64,000 nt of DNA from Clostridium sp. UBA699 (lineage in GTDB: Bacteria; Bacillota; Clostridia; Clostridiales; Clostridiaceae): contig DBML01000031.1 in assembly GCA_002298915.1 (NCBI GenBank), positions 1 through 64,000 on the forward strand, in the 5' to 3' direction. Shown piece by piece: positions 40,265-48,911 of the stretch. Made by a program: the position numbers and the translations under genes. The notes under the pieces are model-generated. The model was given only the letters and a program-made list of their open reading frames with translations. It was not told where the DNA came from and did no database searches. Within the stretch, counting starts at the first letter, position 1. The number at the start of each line of letters is the position of its first letter.

Positions 40265-41146
40265 ATGGACGGGGAGATTCTGGACGTATACGATGAATAC
40301 CGCGTCAGGACGGGAAGGACCCACGTCAGAGGCAGGAAGGTCAGGGAAGGGGACTTCATCATGGTGGTTCACGTCTGGATAATGAACGTCAGCGGCGATT
40401 TTCTTATCCAGAAGAGACAGCCCTGGAAGGAGCTTTTTCCCGGGATGTGGGACTGCGCAGTAGCCGGTGCGGCGCACGCCGGAGACAGCAGCGAGGATGC
40501 CGCCGTTCGGGAGGCCAAGGAGGAGCTGGACCTTGACCTCGACATGAGCAAAGCCGAGCTTGTAATGACGGACAGGTTCTCCTTCGGTTTCGACGACATA
40601 TGGCTGGTGAGGCAGGACCTGGACATAGACGGCCTGACGCTTCAGGCCGAGGAGGTTGAGACAGTGAAGTGGGCCGGGCCCGGGGAGATAAGGGCGATGG
40701 CGGAAAAAGGCGAGTTCATAAAGTACTATTACCTTGAAAAGCTTCTGGGAATAGCGGAAAAGATTAGCGAGGAGGCGGAAATCATGTTCGACGACAAGAG
40801 GGGCCCGATAGAGCATTACTCCTGGGCAAGGTTCGTGGTCTTCGGCAAAGAGCAGGGCAAGGACATTTTCCTCTACAAGGACAAGGTAAGGGCTTGGAAG
40901 GAGAGGCAGGGGCACGAGCTGGACAAGGGCATGGTGAAGCCAGTGTTCGACACCGGTGCCGAGATCCTCATCATTGGTAACGGGGCGGACGGCGTCCTGG
41001 AAGTGCCGCAGAAGATAGTGGACTACATCCTGGACCACGGCATAAAGAAGGTCCTCGTGCTTAAGACGCCTGAAGCCTGCGCGGAGTACAACAGGCTGTA
41101 CCATGAAGGTGAGAAGGTGGTGCTTCTGGCGCACGGGACGTGCTGA
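40265..41146 (+). CDS. Nudix hydrolase fused to Mth938/AAMDC-like domain
   Basis: Residues 1 to about 165 form a Nudix domain of the isopentenyl-diphosphate-isomerase-like (YfcD) type, with FLIQKRQPWKELFPGMWD. The Nudix box is G68-x5-D74-x7-R82E83-x2-E86E87, with Asp replacing the first Glu. Residues from about 170 match the Mth938/DUF498 fold: GAEILIIGNGADGVLEVP, TPEACAEYNRLYHEGE and a final LLAHGTC. I know these as separate proteins; the fusion is notable. Its function is unknown; the Nudix part likely hydrolyses a nucleoside-diphosphate-linked compound. It begins one base after the yjbQ stop. Confidence 0.8.
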   Translation: MDGEILDVYDEYRVRTGRTHVRGRKVREGDFIMVVHVWIMNVSGDFLIQKRQPWKELFPGMWDCAVAGAAHAGDSSEDAAVREAKEELDLDLDMSKAELVMTDRFSFGFDDIWLVRQDLDIDGLTLQAEEVETVKWAGPGEIRAMAEKGEFIKYYYLEKLLGIAEKISEEAEIMFDDKRGPIEHYSWARFVVFGKEQGKDIFLYKDKVRAWKERQGHELDKGMVKPVFDTGAEILIIGNGADGVLEVPQKIVDYILDHGIKKVLVLKTPEACAEYNRLYHEGEKVVLLAHGTC

Positions 41147-41160
41147 TAAGCTCAAAAGCA

Positions 41161-41196
41161 AAAACATCGCTCGCGAACAGAGCGATGTTTTTATTT
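41161..41196 (+). terminator. Terminator after Nudix/Mth938 gene
   Basis: Perfect 12-base arms (AAAACATCGCTC at 41161-41172 and its complement at 41180-41191) run into TATTTT. Confidence 0.8.
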
Positions 41197-41309
41197 TGGC
41201 TCTGTTTAAGTAAGTTGTTGAAAATGATATAATTTTTATAAAGTTACGTTCGGAACTGTAGTATTTGACGTCTCAGTAGGGTATTCCTAATTAGGGGGGA
41301 TGGGAAATA

Positions 41310-41612
41310 ATGCAAGCATTAATATTCTTTGGAATGATAATAATAGCAAATATTTTATTCACTCCAATTGATAAAAAATATCAGTTACGCTCGCAATATC
41401 ATAATAAACAAAACAAACGTTTTAGGGGCATTATAGCTGCTTGTGGTCTTTCGTTAATTGCAGCTACAGTTGCTATAGGTTTTTACACCGATGAATATTT
41501 CAGATCTATTGGGATTAATAAGGGGATGGTTGAAAACATAGTTATGATCCCCCTCATTTTCATTTTGCTGATTTTATACAATCCGATAGGAGAAGATGCA
41601 AGTGGTGAATAG
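41310..41612 (+). CDS. Small membrane protein, unknown
   Basis: This 100-residue protein has three hydrophobic segments (about 2-17, 40-57 and 72-91) with a basic loop after the first. It lies in an AT-rich patch with codon use unlike the flanking core genes. AGGGGGGATGGG lies upstream of ATG 41310. No family was recognised and no partner is evident; the next gene encodes a small HExxH protein 99 bases downstream. Confidence 0.6.
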   Translation: MQALIFFGMIIIANILFTPIDKKYQLRSQYHNKQNKRFRGIIAACGLSLIAATVAIGFYTDEYFRSIGINKGMVENIVMIPLIFILLILYNPIGEDASGE

Positions 41613-41711
41613 GATTTTTATTAATGATGTTATAGTCAGGGCACATCATTCAAAAATGGAGCACTTGTACGAATAACGAATCAATTAATTAAAATTGAGT
41701 GGTGAAAAGAT

Positions 41712-42191
41712 ATGAATCCTTGGCAATGTGATAAATGGGAATCTATATATTCAAACAGCAATTGTAGGGTAGGACTACGGTTGAAATTTGATAAGGATAT
41801 TGATAGTGAGATTAAAAGAGCAAGTAAGGAATATTGTAATTGGCTAAGAAAAATGTACTATTTTCCAATAAGGGTTCCTATATACATTAAATCGAAGGAA
41901 AGAATAAAATCTATGAGTGGGGAACTTGTTACAGGAACATTTTTTGGACCATTTGATAAATTTGTTGAGCCTTATATAAGAATTGCGGCAGGTGATTACC
42001 AGGAACTTTTAAGAAAACGGGGAAAAGATAACGCATTGGCTGCTATACTTTTTTCGATAACACATGAATTAACTCATTACTTCCAATGGTTAAACGATTT
42101 TGAACAAACATATCGCAGTGAAGAATGGCAAGCAACATATTATTCTGGGTATTTAGTTAATGTCTACGCTGAAAAGAAAGAGCATCCATAA
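41712..42191 (+). CDS. Small putative zinc metallopeptidase-like protein (HExxH)
   Basis: This 159-residue protein contains ITHELTHYFQW with a complete HExxH zinc-peptidase motif at residues 118-122, preceded by a hydrophobic helix and followed by Glu residues (E131, E137, E138) that could supply the third ligand. The rest is basic and has no signal peptide or membrane segment, so it would act in the cytoplasm. It is shorter than most secreted metallopeptidases and resembles minimal gluzincin domains such as those in SprT- or ImmA-like proteins, although no family match is certain. GTGGTGAAAAG lies before ATG 41712. Confidence 0.65.
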   Translation: MNPWQCDKWESIYSNSNCRVGLRLKFDKDIDSEIKRASKEYCNWLRKMYYFPIRVPIYIKSKERIKSMSGELVTGTFFGPFDKFVEPYIRIAAGDYQELLRKRGKDNALAAILFSITHELTHYFQWLNDFEQTYRSEEWQATYYSGYLVNVYAEKKEHP

Positions 42192-42267
42192 TTACATAAA
42201 TTGAGGCGAACTCAAAAGGTGATATGACGCACTCTTCAAAAAAAGCGAATTAATAGGAGGGATATGT

Positions 42268-42501
42268 ATGACGCCATCACAAATATTCGTAGCTGTATTG
42301 ATTATTATTTTGTTCTTAACTCTGGTTGTTATTGGTAATAGAAATTCAAAACCTAAAAGGCTCAGTCCATTGGCTTCCATTGCATTTGGATTTATAGTTG
42401 CTGGAATTATTTTTGGCGAAAACAGATTAATTAGCTATTGTTTGTTTGCAACTGGAATAATCCTATCGGTAGTAGATTCGTATATAAAATCAAAAAAATG
42501 A
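42268..42501 (+). CDS. Small membrane protein, unknown
   Basis: This 77-residue protein has an N-terminal hydrophobic helix (about 5-25), a short basic segment (NRNSKPKRLS) and two further hydrophobic stretches near 32-47 and 52-70. AGGAGGG lies upstream of ATG 42268. It is the last gene of the second AT-rich patch. It resembles in style, but not in sequence, the small membrane proteins of the first island. Confidence 0.6.
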   Translation: MTPSQIFVAVLIIILFLTLVVIGNRNSKPKRLSPLASIAFGFIVAGIIFGENRLISYCLFATGIILSVVDSYIKSKK

Positions 42502-42548
42502 TGGCTAAAAATTGATATTAGGTGAACATTTTTCCTTTGTTACGAAAT

Positions 42549-42575
42549 AAAGAGGTCGTGGTGACCTCTTTTTAT
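42549..42575. terminator. Bidirectional terminator
   Basis: AAAGAGGTC (42549-42557) pairs with GACCTCTTT (42563-42571), followed by TTATT, and closes both the AT-rich patch and the convergent LiaF-like gene. Confidence 0.8.
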
Positions 42576-42584
42576 TATCTCCTT

Positions 42585-43280
42585 CTAGACATAAATTATC
42601 TCAACTCCTGAAAAGCTGATGTCTCCGATTAAAGTAAGGGTGTTCGTTGTCAGCTGGCTGCCCCTGTTCTTTTCGCTTACGGAACCCAGGAACACGCTGG
42701 TTTTGTCATCGATTCCCCAGGTTTTTGGGAGGTACAGCTCCACCCCTGAAAAGGAAGCGTCAACCCTGACCACTGCTCTGCTGCCCTTCATTACCGCATT
42801 GTCGAAGTACACCTTCAGAGCTCCGAAGGAGCAGCTGAAATTCGCCTTCTCGAAAGCATCCGTATTTACGTATTTGATGCTGGTGCCGAAGGAGTTGTCG
42901 AAGGTGACATTGCTTTCATCCTTGATATCGGATTTTTTGAAGTATTGCCCATTCTTATATTTATAGTAGCTGCGGTTATAATGCTTTGGGAAAATGATCG
43001 AAAGCCCGATGCTGCCGAAAAGGGCTGCCAGGAGGACCGTCCAGGGCGTGATCGCGGTTATGCCAAGCTGCTTGTCGTATATTATGCAAAGGAAGGCGAT
43101 GGGGAACAGTATGCCGGCGAAGTCCCTGTACATCACGCTCCTGAAGATGACAGCCGCCAGGAAAACCGTCAGTATTAAACTTAACAGGTTCACGTCGGGG
43201 AAATATCCCAGCTTGTTGACAACAAGGAAAATACCAGCCAATATGAACAGGATCCCCCAAAATATTCTTTCTTTTTTCAT
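42585..43280 (-). CDS. LiaF-like membrane protein
   Basis: This 231-residue protein has four hydrophobic helices in the first 100 residues and a soluble C-terminal half of repeated beta segments (NFSCSFGALKVYFDNA, VRVDASFSGVELYLPKTW, LIGDISFSGVEIIYV). This is the layout of LiaF-type proteins with the cell-wall-antibiotic response C-terminal domain. In Bacillus LiaF inhibits a two-component system; here the partner is a LytTR regulator encoded one base upstream in the same operon. It probably responds to envelope state or controls the regulator. Confidence 0.8.
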   Translation of the reverse strand: MKKERIFWGILFILAGIFLVVNKLGYFPDVNLLSLILTVFLAAVIFRSVMYRDFAGILFPIAFLCIIYDKQLGITAITPWTVLLAALFGSIGLSIIFPKHYNRSYYKYKNGQYFKKSDIKDESNVTFDNSFGTSIKYVNTDAFEKANFSCSFGALKVYFDNAVMKGSRAVVRVDASFSGVELYLPKTWGIDDKTSVFLGSVSEKNRGSQLTTNTLTLIGDISFSGVEIIYV

Positions 43281-43281
43281 G

Positions 43282-43737
43282 TCATTTCCTCTTTTCTAAC
43301 AATTTTATTTTCAGCGGCTTGTAATAATGTCTTGATACGTATACCTGCTTGTGGGTGTCTTTGAATTCGACCTTGTTTGAGGACGAAATGCTGTGCGTAA
43401 TCGAGTAAATGCTGTTGGTGTTAAGGATTGTTGATTTCGAGACCCGCATAAAATATCCTGGGAGAAACTCCTCCAGCTCGTATAGCTTGTACTTCACATC
43501 GTAAATGCTGTCGGCGGTGTGCGCACATACACCGCTTTCATCAGTCTCAAAAAATAGGATGTCGTTCAGTGGAAGGTGGTATTCTGTGCTGCCCCTGTAA
43601 AAAGCAATCTGCTTTTTCAGAGACAAGAAGTCATCAAGCATTGCTTTTATATTTTTTACTTCTTCATTTTCTTCACTGCATCTGATCACAACTTCATCTT
43701 CTTCAATTGTATTGTCTTCTTCTATGCGTATCCTCAT
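43282..43737 (-). CDS. LytTR-family DNA-binding regulator
   Basis: This 151-residue protein has a short acidic N-terminal region and a C-terminal LytTR DNA-binding domain (LNDILFFETDESGVCAH, YELEEFLPGYFMRVSKSTIL, VYVSRHYYKPLKIKL). There is no receiver domain, so it is a one-component type regulator, often paired with small membrane proteins that hold or modulate it. The LiaF-like gene follows directly, which suggests such a membrane-gated switch. GAGGGAGAAT precedes the ATG at 43737. Confidence 0.88.
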   Translation of the reverse strand: MRIRIEEDNTIEEDEVVIRCSEENEEVKNIKAMLDDFLSLKKQIAFYRGSTEYHLPLNDILFFETDESGVCAHTADSIYDVKYKLYELEEFLPGYFMRVSKSTILNTNSIYSITHSISSSNKVEFKDTHKQVYVSRHYYKPLKIKLLEKRK

Positions 43738-43834
43738 ATTCTCCCTCCCACATTCTCATTATATAAACCAAGGCACCCGATGTAAACATAACTGATGCAA
43801 GCGGTAGGTTATTGCCGTTAAGTGGTCAGCAAAG

Positions 43835-43866
43835 CAAAAAAATCGCTCGGCAGACGAGCGATTTTC
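43835..43866 (-). terminator. Terminator after aminotransferase gene (minus)
   Basis: AAAATCGCTCG (43839-43849) pairs with CGAGCGATTTT (43855-43865). On the minus strand the stem ends in a run of seven T, so it closes the aminotransferase gene. Confidence 0.8.
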
Positions 43867-43888
43867 TTATTAATCAAAACTATTTAGC

Positions 43889-45109
43889 TTAGTAAACGTT
43901 GAACTCCTTCGAAGTCCAGGCTTCGTTCAGGAAGTCCTTGGCAAGGTTTGTCCATGCGGCCAGTGACTTCTCGATCTTTTCGGAGGATGTGCAGTACGCC
44001 AGCCTGAAGTAGCCTGGGCAGCCGAAGGCCGAGCCCGGAACAATCAGCAGGTTGTGCTTCTTAGCCGCAGCTGCAAAAGCTACGTCGTCTGGTATGAGAG
44101 CTTTGACGAACAGGTAGAACGCCCCTTCAGGCTTAACGCAGCTGAAGCCTAGGCTCACCAGGTGGTTGTACAGGAGGTCCCTGTTCTTCTGGTACACATA
44201 TGTGTCGACCTCTGAGTTGAGGCATTTTGCAATAACCCTCTGGAAAAGAGAAGGCGCGTTGACATAGCCTATCGTCCTTGTTGCGATGTTCAGGCCAAGA
44301 ACCACGTCTTCGGCATCTTCCATCTTGCTTGAGAAGGCTACGTAGCCTATGCGCTCCCCAGGCAGCGAGAGGGACTTGCTGTAGGAATATACAATGAACG
44401 CGTTGTCGTAGTATTTGAGCATGTAAGGAACCTTGACTCCATCGTATATGATCTCTCTGTAAGGCTCGTCTGACACGATGAATATGCAGGTCTTGAACTC
44501 AACCGACTTCCTCTTGAGGAGTTCGGCTATCGCCTTGATTGTTTCTTCTTTATATACAACTCCCGTAGGGTTGTTAGGATTGTTTATTATAATAGCCTTT
44601 GTCTTAGGGGTTATGGCTGCTTCTATCGCAGCGAGGTCAGGCATGAAGGTTCCTGTATGTGTAGGGACGATGACGAGCTTTCCTCCGAATGCTTCAACAT
44701 AGTTCCTGTATTCGCCGAAATAAGGAGATAGAGTTATGACTTCGTCATCAGGGTTGAGTATAGTCTTGAATACTATCGAAAGTCCGCCAGCGGCTCCGAC
44801 AGTCATACAGATGTTCTTGAAGGTAAGGTCAAGGCCATGCCTTTCGTTGATGTCATTCGCTATGGCTTCCCTTACATCCTCGTACCCTGAGTTGTTCATG
44901 TAGCCGTGGATGAGGTTAGGGCTTTCGGTATCAAGGATCTCTTTGATCGCGATCTTAATGCTCTCAGGAGGCTCCGCGTTAGGGTTCCCGATGCTGAAGT
45001 CAAAAACGTTGTCCGCACCGTAAATCGCTGAAAGCCTTTTGCCTTCTTCAAACATTTGTCTGATTACTGAACTCCCGCTTACAGCCGCTTTCATCTTTTC
45101 TGATATCAT
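43889..45109 (-). CDS. PLP-dependent aminotransferase, aspartate aminotransferase fold
   Basis: This 406-residue class I/II aminotransferase contains FSIGNPNAEPPESIK at the start, NNPNNPTGVVY, VSDEPYREI and the PLP-Lys motif YSYSKSLSLPGERIGY, then FRLAYCTSSEKIEKSL near the end. It would transfer an amino group between an amino acid and 2-oxoglutarate; aspartate, aromatic or alanine specificity cannot be told. It stands alone between its terminator and a divergent GT39-type gene. It opens with ATG at 45109, with AGGGATAAT-type sequence upstream on the minus strand. Confidence 0.88.
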   Translation of the reverse strand: MISEKMKAAVSGSSVIRQMFEEGKRLSAIYGADNVFDFSIGNPNAEPPESIKIAIKEILDTESPNLIHGYMNNSGYEDVREAIANDINERHGLDLTFKNICMTVGAAGGLSIVFKTILNPDDEVITLSPYFGEYRNYVEAFGGKLVIVPTHTGTFMPDLAAIEAAITPKTKAIIINNPNNPTGVVYKEETIKAIAELLKRKSVEFKTCIFIVSDEPYREIIYDGVKVPYMLKYYDNAFIVYSYSKSLSLPGERIGYVAFSSKMEDAEDVVLGLNIATRTIGYVNAPSLFQRVIAKCLNSEVDTYVYQKNRDLLYNHLVSLGFSCVKPEGAFYLFVKALIPDDVAFAAAAKKHNLLIVPGSAFGCPGYFRLAYCTSSEKIEKSLAAWTNLAKDFLNEAWTSKEFNVY

Positions 45110-45272
45110 TGATATTATCCCTCCATTGTTTATTGAATTGACTTTATTATAACATACTATTTTCTTTAATCAAATTAATCGGAATTTTCCAAATATGTTC
45201 AGCAGTATACAGTGCGTGGCGATATTGGTGTATAATGGTTGTGCATACAATTGATACAAGGCAGGTGTTCCA

Positions 45273-46568
45273 ATGTTCAGCTTAAAGGAAGAAACAAAGA
45301 CCGTCAAGGTCATACTGGCGGCGTGCAGCATCTTGCTGTTCGCCATGATAATGATATCAATATTTCAATACGGAAACAGCACGCTGCTGGGGGATCTGAA
45401 CCAGCCCAACAATGACGACGTTAAATACATAAGGAGCGCATGGATCCTGGCTCAGACAGGTAATTACGTTTACCACCAGCCTCCGAACCCCACCGTGTTC
45501 ATGATGCCGGGCGTCGCTTATACGCTGGCTTTCTTCATGAAGATATTCGGCGAAATGGGGGGGCTGACCGCCTTCAGGGTGGCTCAGGGCTTCGTACAGG
45601 TGCTGTCGCTGCTTCTCCTTTTCTTCACTGCGCGAAGGCTGTTCGGCAGCAAAGCCGCGGCGCTGGCGGTGGTTCTCGACACTGTATACATGCCCGAGAT
45701 ATGGGTTCCGAACCTCATCCTCACAGAAACGCTCTTCAAGTTCCTGGTCCTTTGCCTAGTCTGCTTCTCGGTGTGGGCCCTTTCCGAAGGCCGGCTGAAG
45801 CTGTACATAGCCGGAGGTGTGTTCCTGGGGCTTGCGGCTCTGTTCAGGCCCACGATAGCCACTTACCCGCTGCTCATACTTTTCATGTGGATCATAATGA
45901 AGGTGAAGTTCAAGGATGCTGTTAGGTACACCGCTGTGGTGACGATAACCTTCTGCCTTTTGCTTAGCCCCTGGTGGATAAGGAACTACAACCTATTCCA
46001 CAGGTTCATACCTCTGACCATGGCAACAGGCAATCCCATGCTTCAGGGAACCTTCATAAACTACGACCAGAGCACCATGGCTACCGACGGGCTTGACTAC
46101 TCGTACTACAAGTCGAACGTCATGAAGCTTTCGGAGCTCGAGAGAAACGAGCTTGAGATAGCCGTCTCAAAGTACAGGCTGGAAAGCCTTTTCCCGAAGC
46201 AGCCGCTTGAATTCATAAGGTGGTACACTGTCGGCAAGGCGAGGCTGCAGATCAACGAGCCTTTCTACTGGAAGCAGATGTTCCTGGTCCCGCCTGTCAA
46301 GGAGAAGAGCTACCATCAGGCGCTGCTCTGGTTGGCCGTCTTGGGAGCCGGCGTTTTCATGTTCGACAGAAGAAAAAATGTGGTCGGTTACCTGCCGATA
46401 ATTGCAGCAGTGTATTTCGTGGCTGTCTATCTTCCGTTCTTCACAATGAGCAGGTATTTCTTCCCGGCTATGCCGTACGTCATAATGCTGGCGGCATACT
46501 TCTGCATCAAGGCCTTCGAGCTAGTGAGGCGGAAAACTGCTGAGGTTCTGGCAAAATCAAGTCCGTAA
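45273..46568 (+). CDS. GT39/ArnT-like membrane glycosyltransferase
   Basis: This 431-residue membrane protein has a short cytoplasmic start and about eleven helices. The first outer loop contains NQPNNDDVKYIRSAW, whose acidic pair is in the place of the catalytic Asp of GT39/PMT-like GT-C enzymes, followed by YHQPPNPTVFMMPGVAY. It would transfer a sugar from a polyprenyl-phosphate donor to a protein or lipid outside the membrane. The exact substrate is unknown. GCAGGTG precedes ATG 45273. A terminator follows; no other glycan genes are adjacent, the nearest being glf 8 kb away. Confidence 0.78.
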   Translation: MFSLKEETKTVKVILAACSILLFAMIMISIFQYGNSTLLGDLNQPNNDDVKYIRSAWILAQTGNYVYHQPPNPTVFMMPGVAYTLAFFMKIFGEMGGLTAFRVAQGFVQVLSLLLLFFTARRLFGSKAAALAVVLDTVYMPEIWVPNLILTETLFKFLVLCLVCFSVWALSEGRLKLYIAGGVFLGLAALFRPTIATYPLLILFMWIIMKVKFKDAVRYTAVVTITFCLLLSPWWIRNYNLFHRFIPLTMATGNPMLQGTFINYDQSTMATDGLDYSYYKSNVMKLSELERNELEIAVSKYRLESLFPKQPLEFIRWYTVGKARLQINEPFYWKQMFLVPPVKEKSYHQALLWLAVLGAGVFMFDRRKNVVGYLPIIAAVYFVAVYLPFFTMSRYFFPAMPYVIMLAAYFCIKAFELVRRKTAEVLAKSSP

Positions 46569-46577
46569 ACTTAAAAG

Positions 46578-46622
46578 AAAACCACTGTGCCGCTTGAAGC
46601 TGAGCAGCACAGTGGTTTTTTT
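46578..46622. terminator. Bidirectional terminator after GT39-like gene
   Basis: AAAACCACTGTGC (46578-46590) pairs with its complement at 46607-46619 and runs into seven T. It lies between convergent genes. Confidence 0.82.
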
Positions 46623-46633
46623 AACTCATCAAC

Positions 46634-48910
46634 TTATCTTTTCATCCCCATGAACACCTTCTCAGGAGTTATAGGAAGGGCTGAGATCCAGACCCCGGTA
46701 GCGTTGTATACGGCATGCGCAATTGCAGGAGAAGGAGTGTTTATGACCACTTCGCCTATGGATTTTGCTCCGAAAGGACCGGTAGGCTCGTAGCTTTCCT
46801 CGAATGCGACCCTGACGCTCCTTATGTCCTTCCTTGAAGGGATCTTGTACTGCATGAAGGTGTTCGTCTGAAGCCTCCCCTTGTAGTCGTAGCGAACATC
46901 CTCGTACATGGCCATGCCAATGCCCTGGACGATTCCTCCCTCGACCTGTATCCTTGCCAGGTTGGAGTTGATTATTGTCCCGCAGTCCGCCACGGCTACG
47001 TAGTCGACCAGGTCGAATTTTCCGGTGGCCAGGTCGACCTCCACCTCGGCAAAGCCTGCTATGAAAGGAGGAGGGGAAACCGGGCTTCCGTAGGTCGCAT
47101 AGCCGGTCAGTTGCTTCTTCGTCGGGCCTAGAACCGCCTTGACTGCAATGTTCTTGACGCTGATGTTCAAATCCTTGTTCAGGACCTTGACCCTGTCGCC
47201 TAGGAACTCCAGGTTCTCGACAGGCACGTCGAGGTGCTTCGACGCGCTTTCCATTATCCTGTTCCTGAGCTCGGTTGCGGCCATCACAACAGCCATGCCT
47301 GTGACGTAGGTCCCGCTGGATGCGTAGGAGCCCGGATCGAAAGGACAGGTGTCGGTGTCCGCTGAAACCACAGTCATGCTGTCCATGCCCGTTTCGAGGA
47401 CCTCGGCGGCCATCTGAGCCATTATGGTGTCCCCTCCGGTGCCATTGTCGGTCGAACCGATGAGGACCGTGTAGTTCCCGTCGTCGTTCAGCCTGACCTC
47501 TGCAGAGGCGGTGTCAATCTTCTCTATTCCGGAACCCTGCATCGTCACGGCCATGCCTACTGCCCTAACCTTGCCGTTGCCCAGGTCAGTCCTAGGGAAC
47601 TTGCCGTCCCAGCCTATCATCTTCTTTCCTTTCTCTATGCACTGGTGCAGCGCCGTGCTTCCGAGCATCTGGTCGTAGTGGTAGAGCGAGTTCTCGCCTT
47701 CCTTGATTATGTTTTTAAGCCTTATCTCCGTAGGGTCCATTCCCAGCTTTTCGGCCAGCTTGTTTATGGTGCTCTCCACTGCGAAGGTTCCCTGGGTAGC
47801 GCCGTAGCCCCTGAACGCTCCGCCGGACGGCTTGTTCGTATACACAACGTTTCCTGTGAACCTTATTGCTTTAGTCTTGTTGTAGAGAGGCAGGGTCTTG
47901 CTGGCGACGAGGCCGAAGGTGGTCGAGGCGTGCTCGCCGTAAGCCCCGGTGTCGGACAGCCCATTGATGTCTATGACCTTTATGAAGCCTTCCTTGTCCG
48001 CACCCATCCTGACCTTGACCCTCATGCCGTGCCTGCTGGTCGAGGAGGTGAAGGTTTCTGTCCTGTCGTAGACTATCTTTGACGGCTTGCCTGTCTTCAT
48101 TGTGACGATCGCGGAGAATATCTCTGTGCAGCCGGTCTGTTTTGCGCCGAAGCCTCCGCCTATCCTAGGCTTTATTACCCTTACCATGCTCGAAGGCATC
48201 TTCAGGGCCCTTGCCACAGTCCTCTTGACGTGGAAAGGCACCTGGGTCGAGCATATCACGACGAGCCTTCCGGCATGGTCGAGGTAGCTGTAGGAGCGGT
48301 GAGTCTCCATCATCGCCTGCGCCGTCGCCTGGGTGTAGTATGTGCCCTCGACTACGACGTCGCACTTTCCGAACTCCTCCTCGAGGTTTCCGGCCTCCAC
48401 ATGGTGCTTGGCCACGATGTTCCTGTCCTTCTCCATGCCGATGTCGAAGTTGCAGTGAAGGTCGTCCTCGGGGTGGACAACGATGCCGCTTTCGGCAGCC
48501 TTCTCGAAATCGAGGACGGGCTCGAAAACCTCGTACTCCACCTTGATCAGCTTCAGGGCATGCAGAGCTGTATTCTCATCGACAGCGGCGACTATAGCAA
48601 CTTCGTCTCCTGCGTACCTCACTATCTGGTCGAGTATCAGCCTGTCGTAAGGGGAGGGCTCAGGGTAGGACTGGCCCGCAAGGGTGAACCTTGCGTCCGG
48701 CACGTCCTTGTAGGTAAGGACGCACTCCACTCCCTCGAGCTGCTCCGCCCTGGATACGTCTATGGAGGTTATCTTCGCGAAGGCGTGAGGGCTCCTGAGT
48801 ATCTTTATTACGAGGGCGTCGCTTACTGAAAAATCCTCGGTGTATACAGGCTTTCCAGTGGTTATCGCCATGCCGTCTATCTTCGGTATCGCTTTGCCTA
48901 TGATCTTCAT
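46634..48910 (-). CDS. Molybdenum hydroxylase, molybdopterin-binding subunit
   Basis: This 758-residue protein is the large subunit of a xanthine-dehydrogenase-family enzyme that hydroxylates an N-heterocycle or purine using water. It shows TEDFSVSDALVIKILRSPHA, RIGGGFGAKQ, GGAFRGYGATQGTFAVE and VEGGIVQGIGMAMYEDV, the cofactor-binding segments of the family. Small 2Fe-2S and FAD subunit genes lie upstream in the same operon, with one base between the 2Fe-2S stop and this start. YqeB and YqeC genes nearby suggest that the active site uses a labile selenium ligand. The substrate (xanthine, purine, nicotinate) is not evident. Confidence 0.9.
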   Translation of the reverse strand: MKIIGKAIPKIDGMAITTGKPVYTEDFSVSDALVIKILRSPHAFAKITSIDVSRAEQLEGVECVLTYKDVPDARFTLAGQSYPEPSPYDRLILDQIVRYAGDEVAIVAAVDENTALHALKLIKVEYEVFEPVLDFEKAAESGIVVHPEDDLHCNFDIGMEKDRNIVAKHHVEAGNLEEEFGKCDVVVEGTYYTQATAQAMMETHRSYSYLDHAGRLVVICSTQVPFHVKRTVARALKMPSSMVRVIKPRIGGGFGAKQTGCTEIFSAIVTMKTGKPSKIVYDRTETFTSSTSRHGMRVKVRMGADKEGFIKVIDINGLSDTGAYGEHASTTFGLVASKTLPLYNKTKAIRFTGNVVYTNKPSGGAFRGYGATQGTFAVESTINKLAEKLGMDPTEIRLKNIIKEGENSLYHYDQMLGSTALHQCIEKGKKMIGWDGKFPRTDLGNGKVRAVGMAVTMQGSGIEKIDTASAEVRLNDDGNYTVLIGSTDNGTGGDTIMAQMAAEVLETGMDSMTVVSADTDTCPFDPGSYASSGTYVTGMAVVMAATELRNRIMESASKHLDVPVENLEFLGDRVKVLNKDLNISVKNIAVKAVLGPTKKQLTGYATYGSPVSPPPFIAGFAEVEVDLATGKFDLVDYVAVADCGTIINSNLARIQVEGGIVQGIGMAMYEDVRYDYKGRLQTNTFMQYKIPSRKDIRSVRVAFEESYEPTGPFGAKSIGEVVINTPSPAIAHAVYNATGVWISALPITPEKVFMGMKR

Positions 48911-48911
48911 C

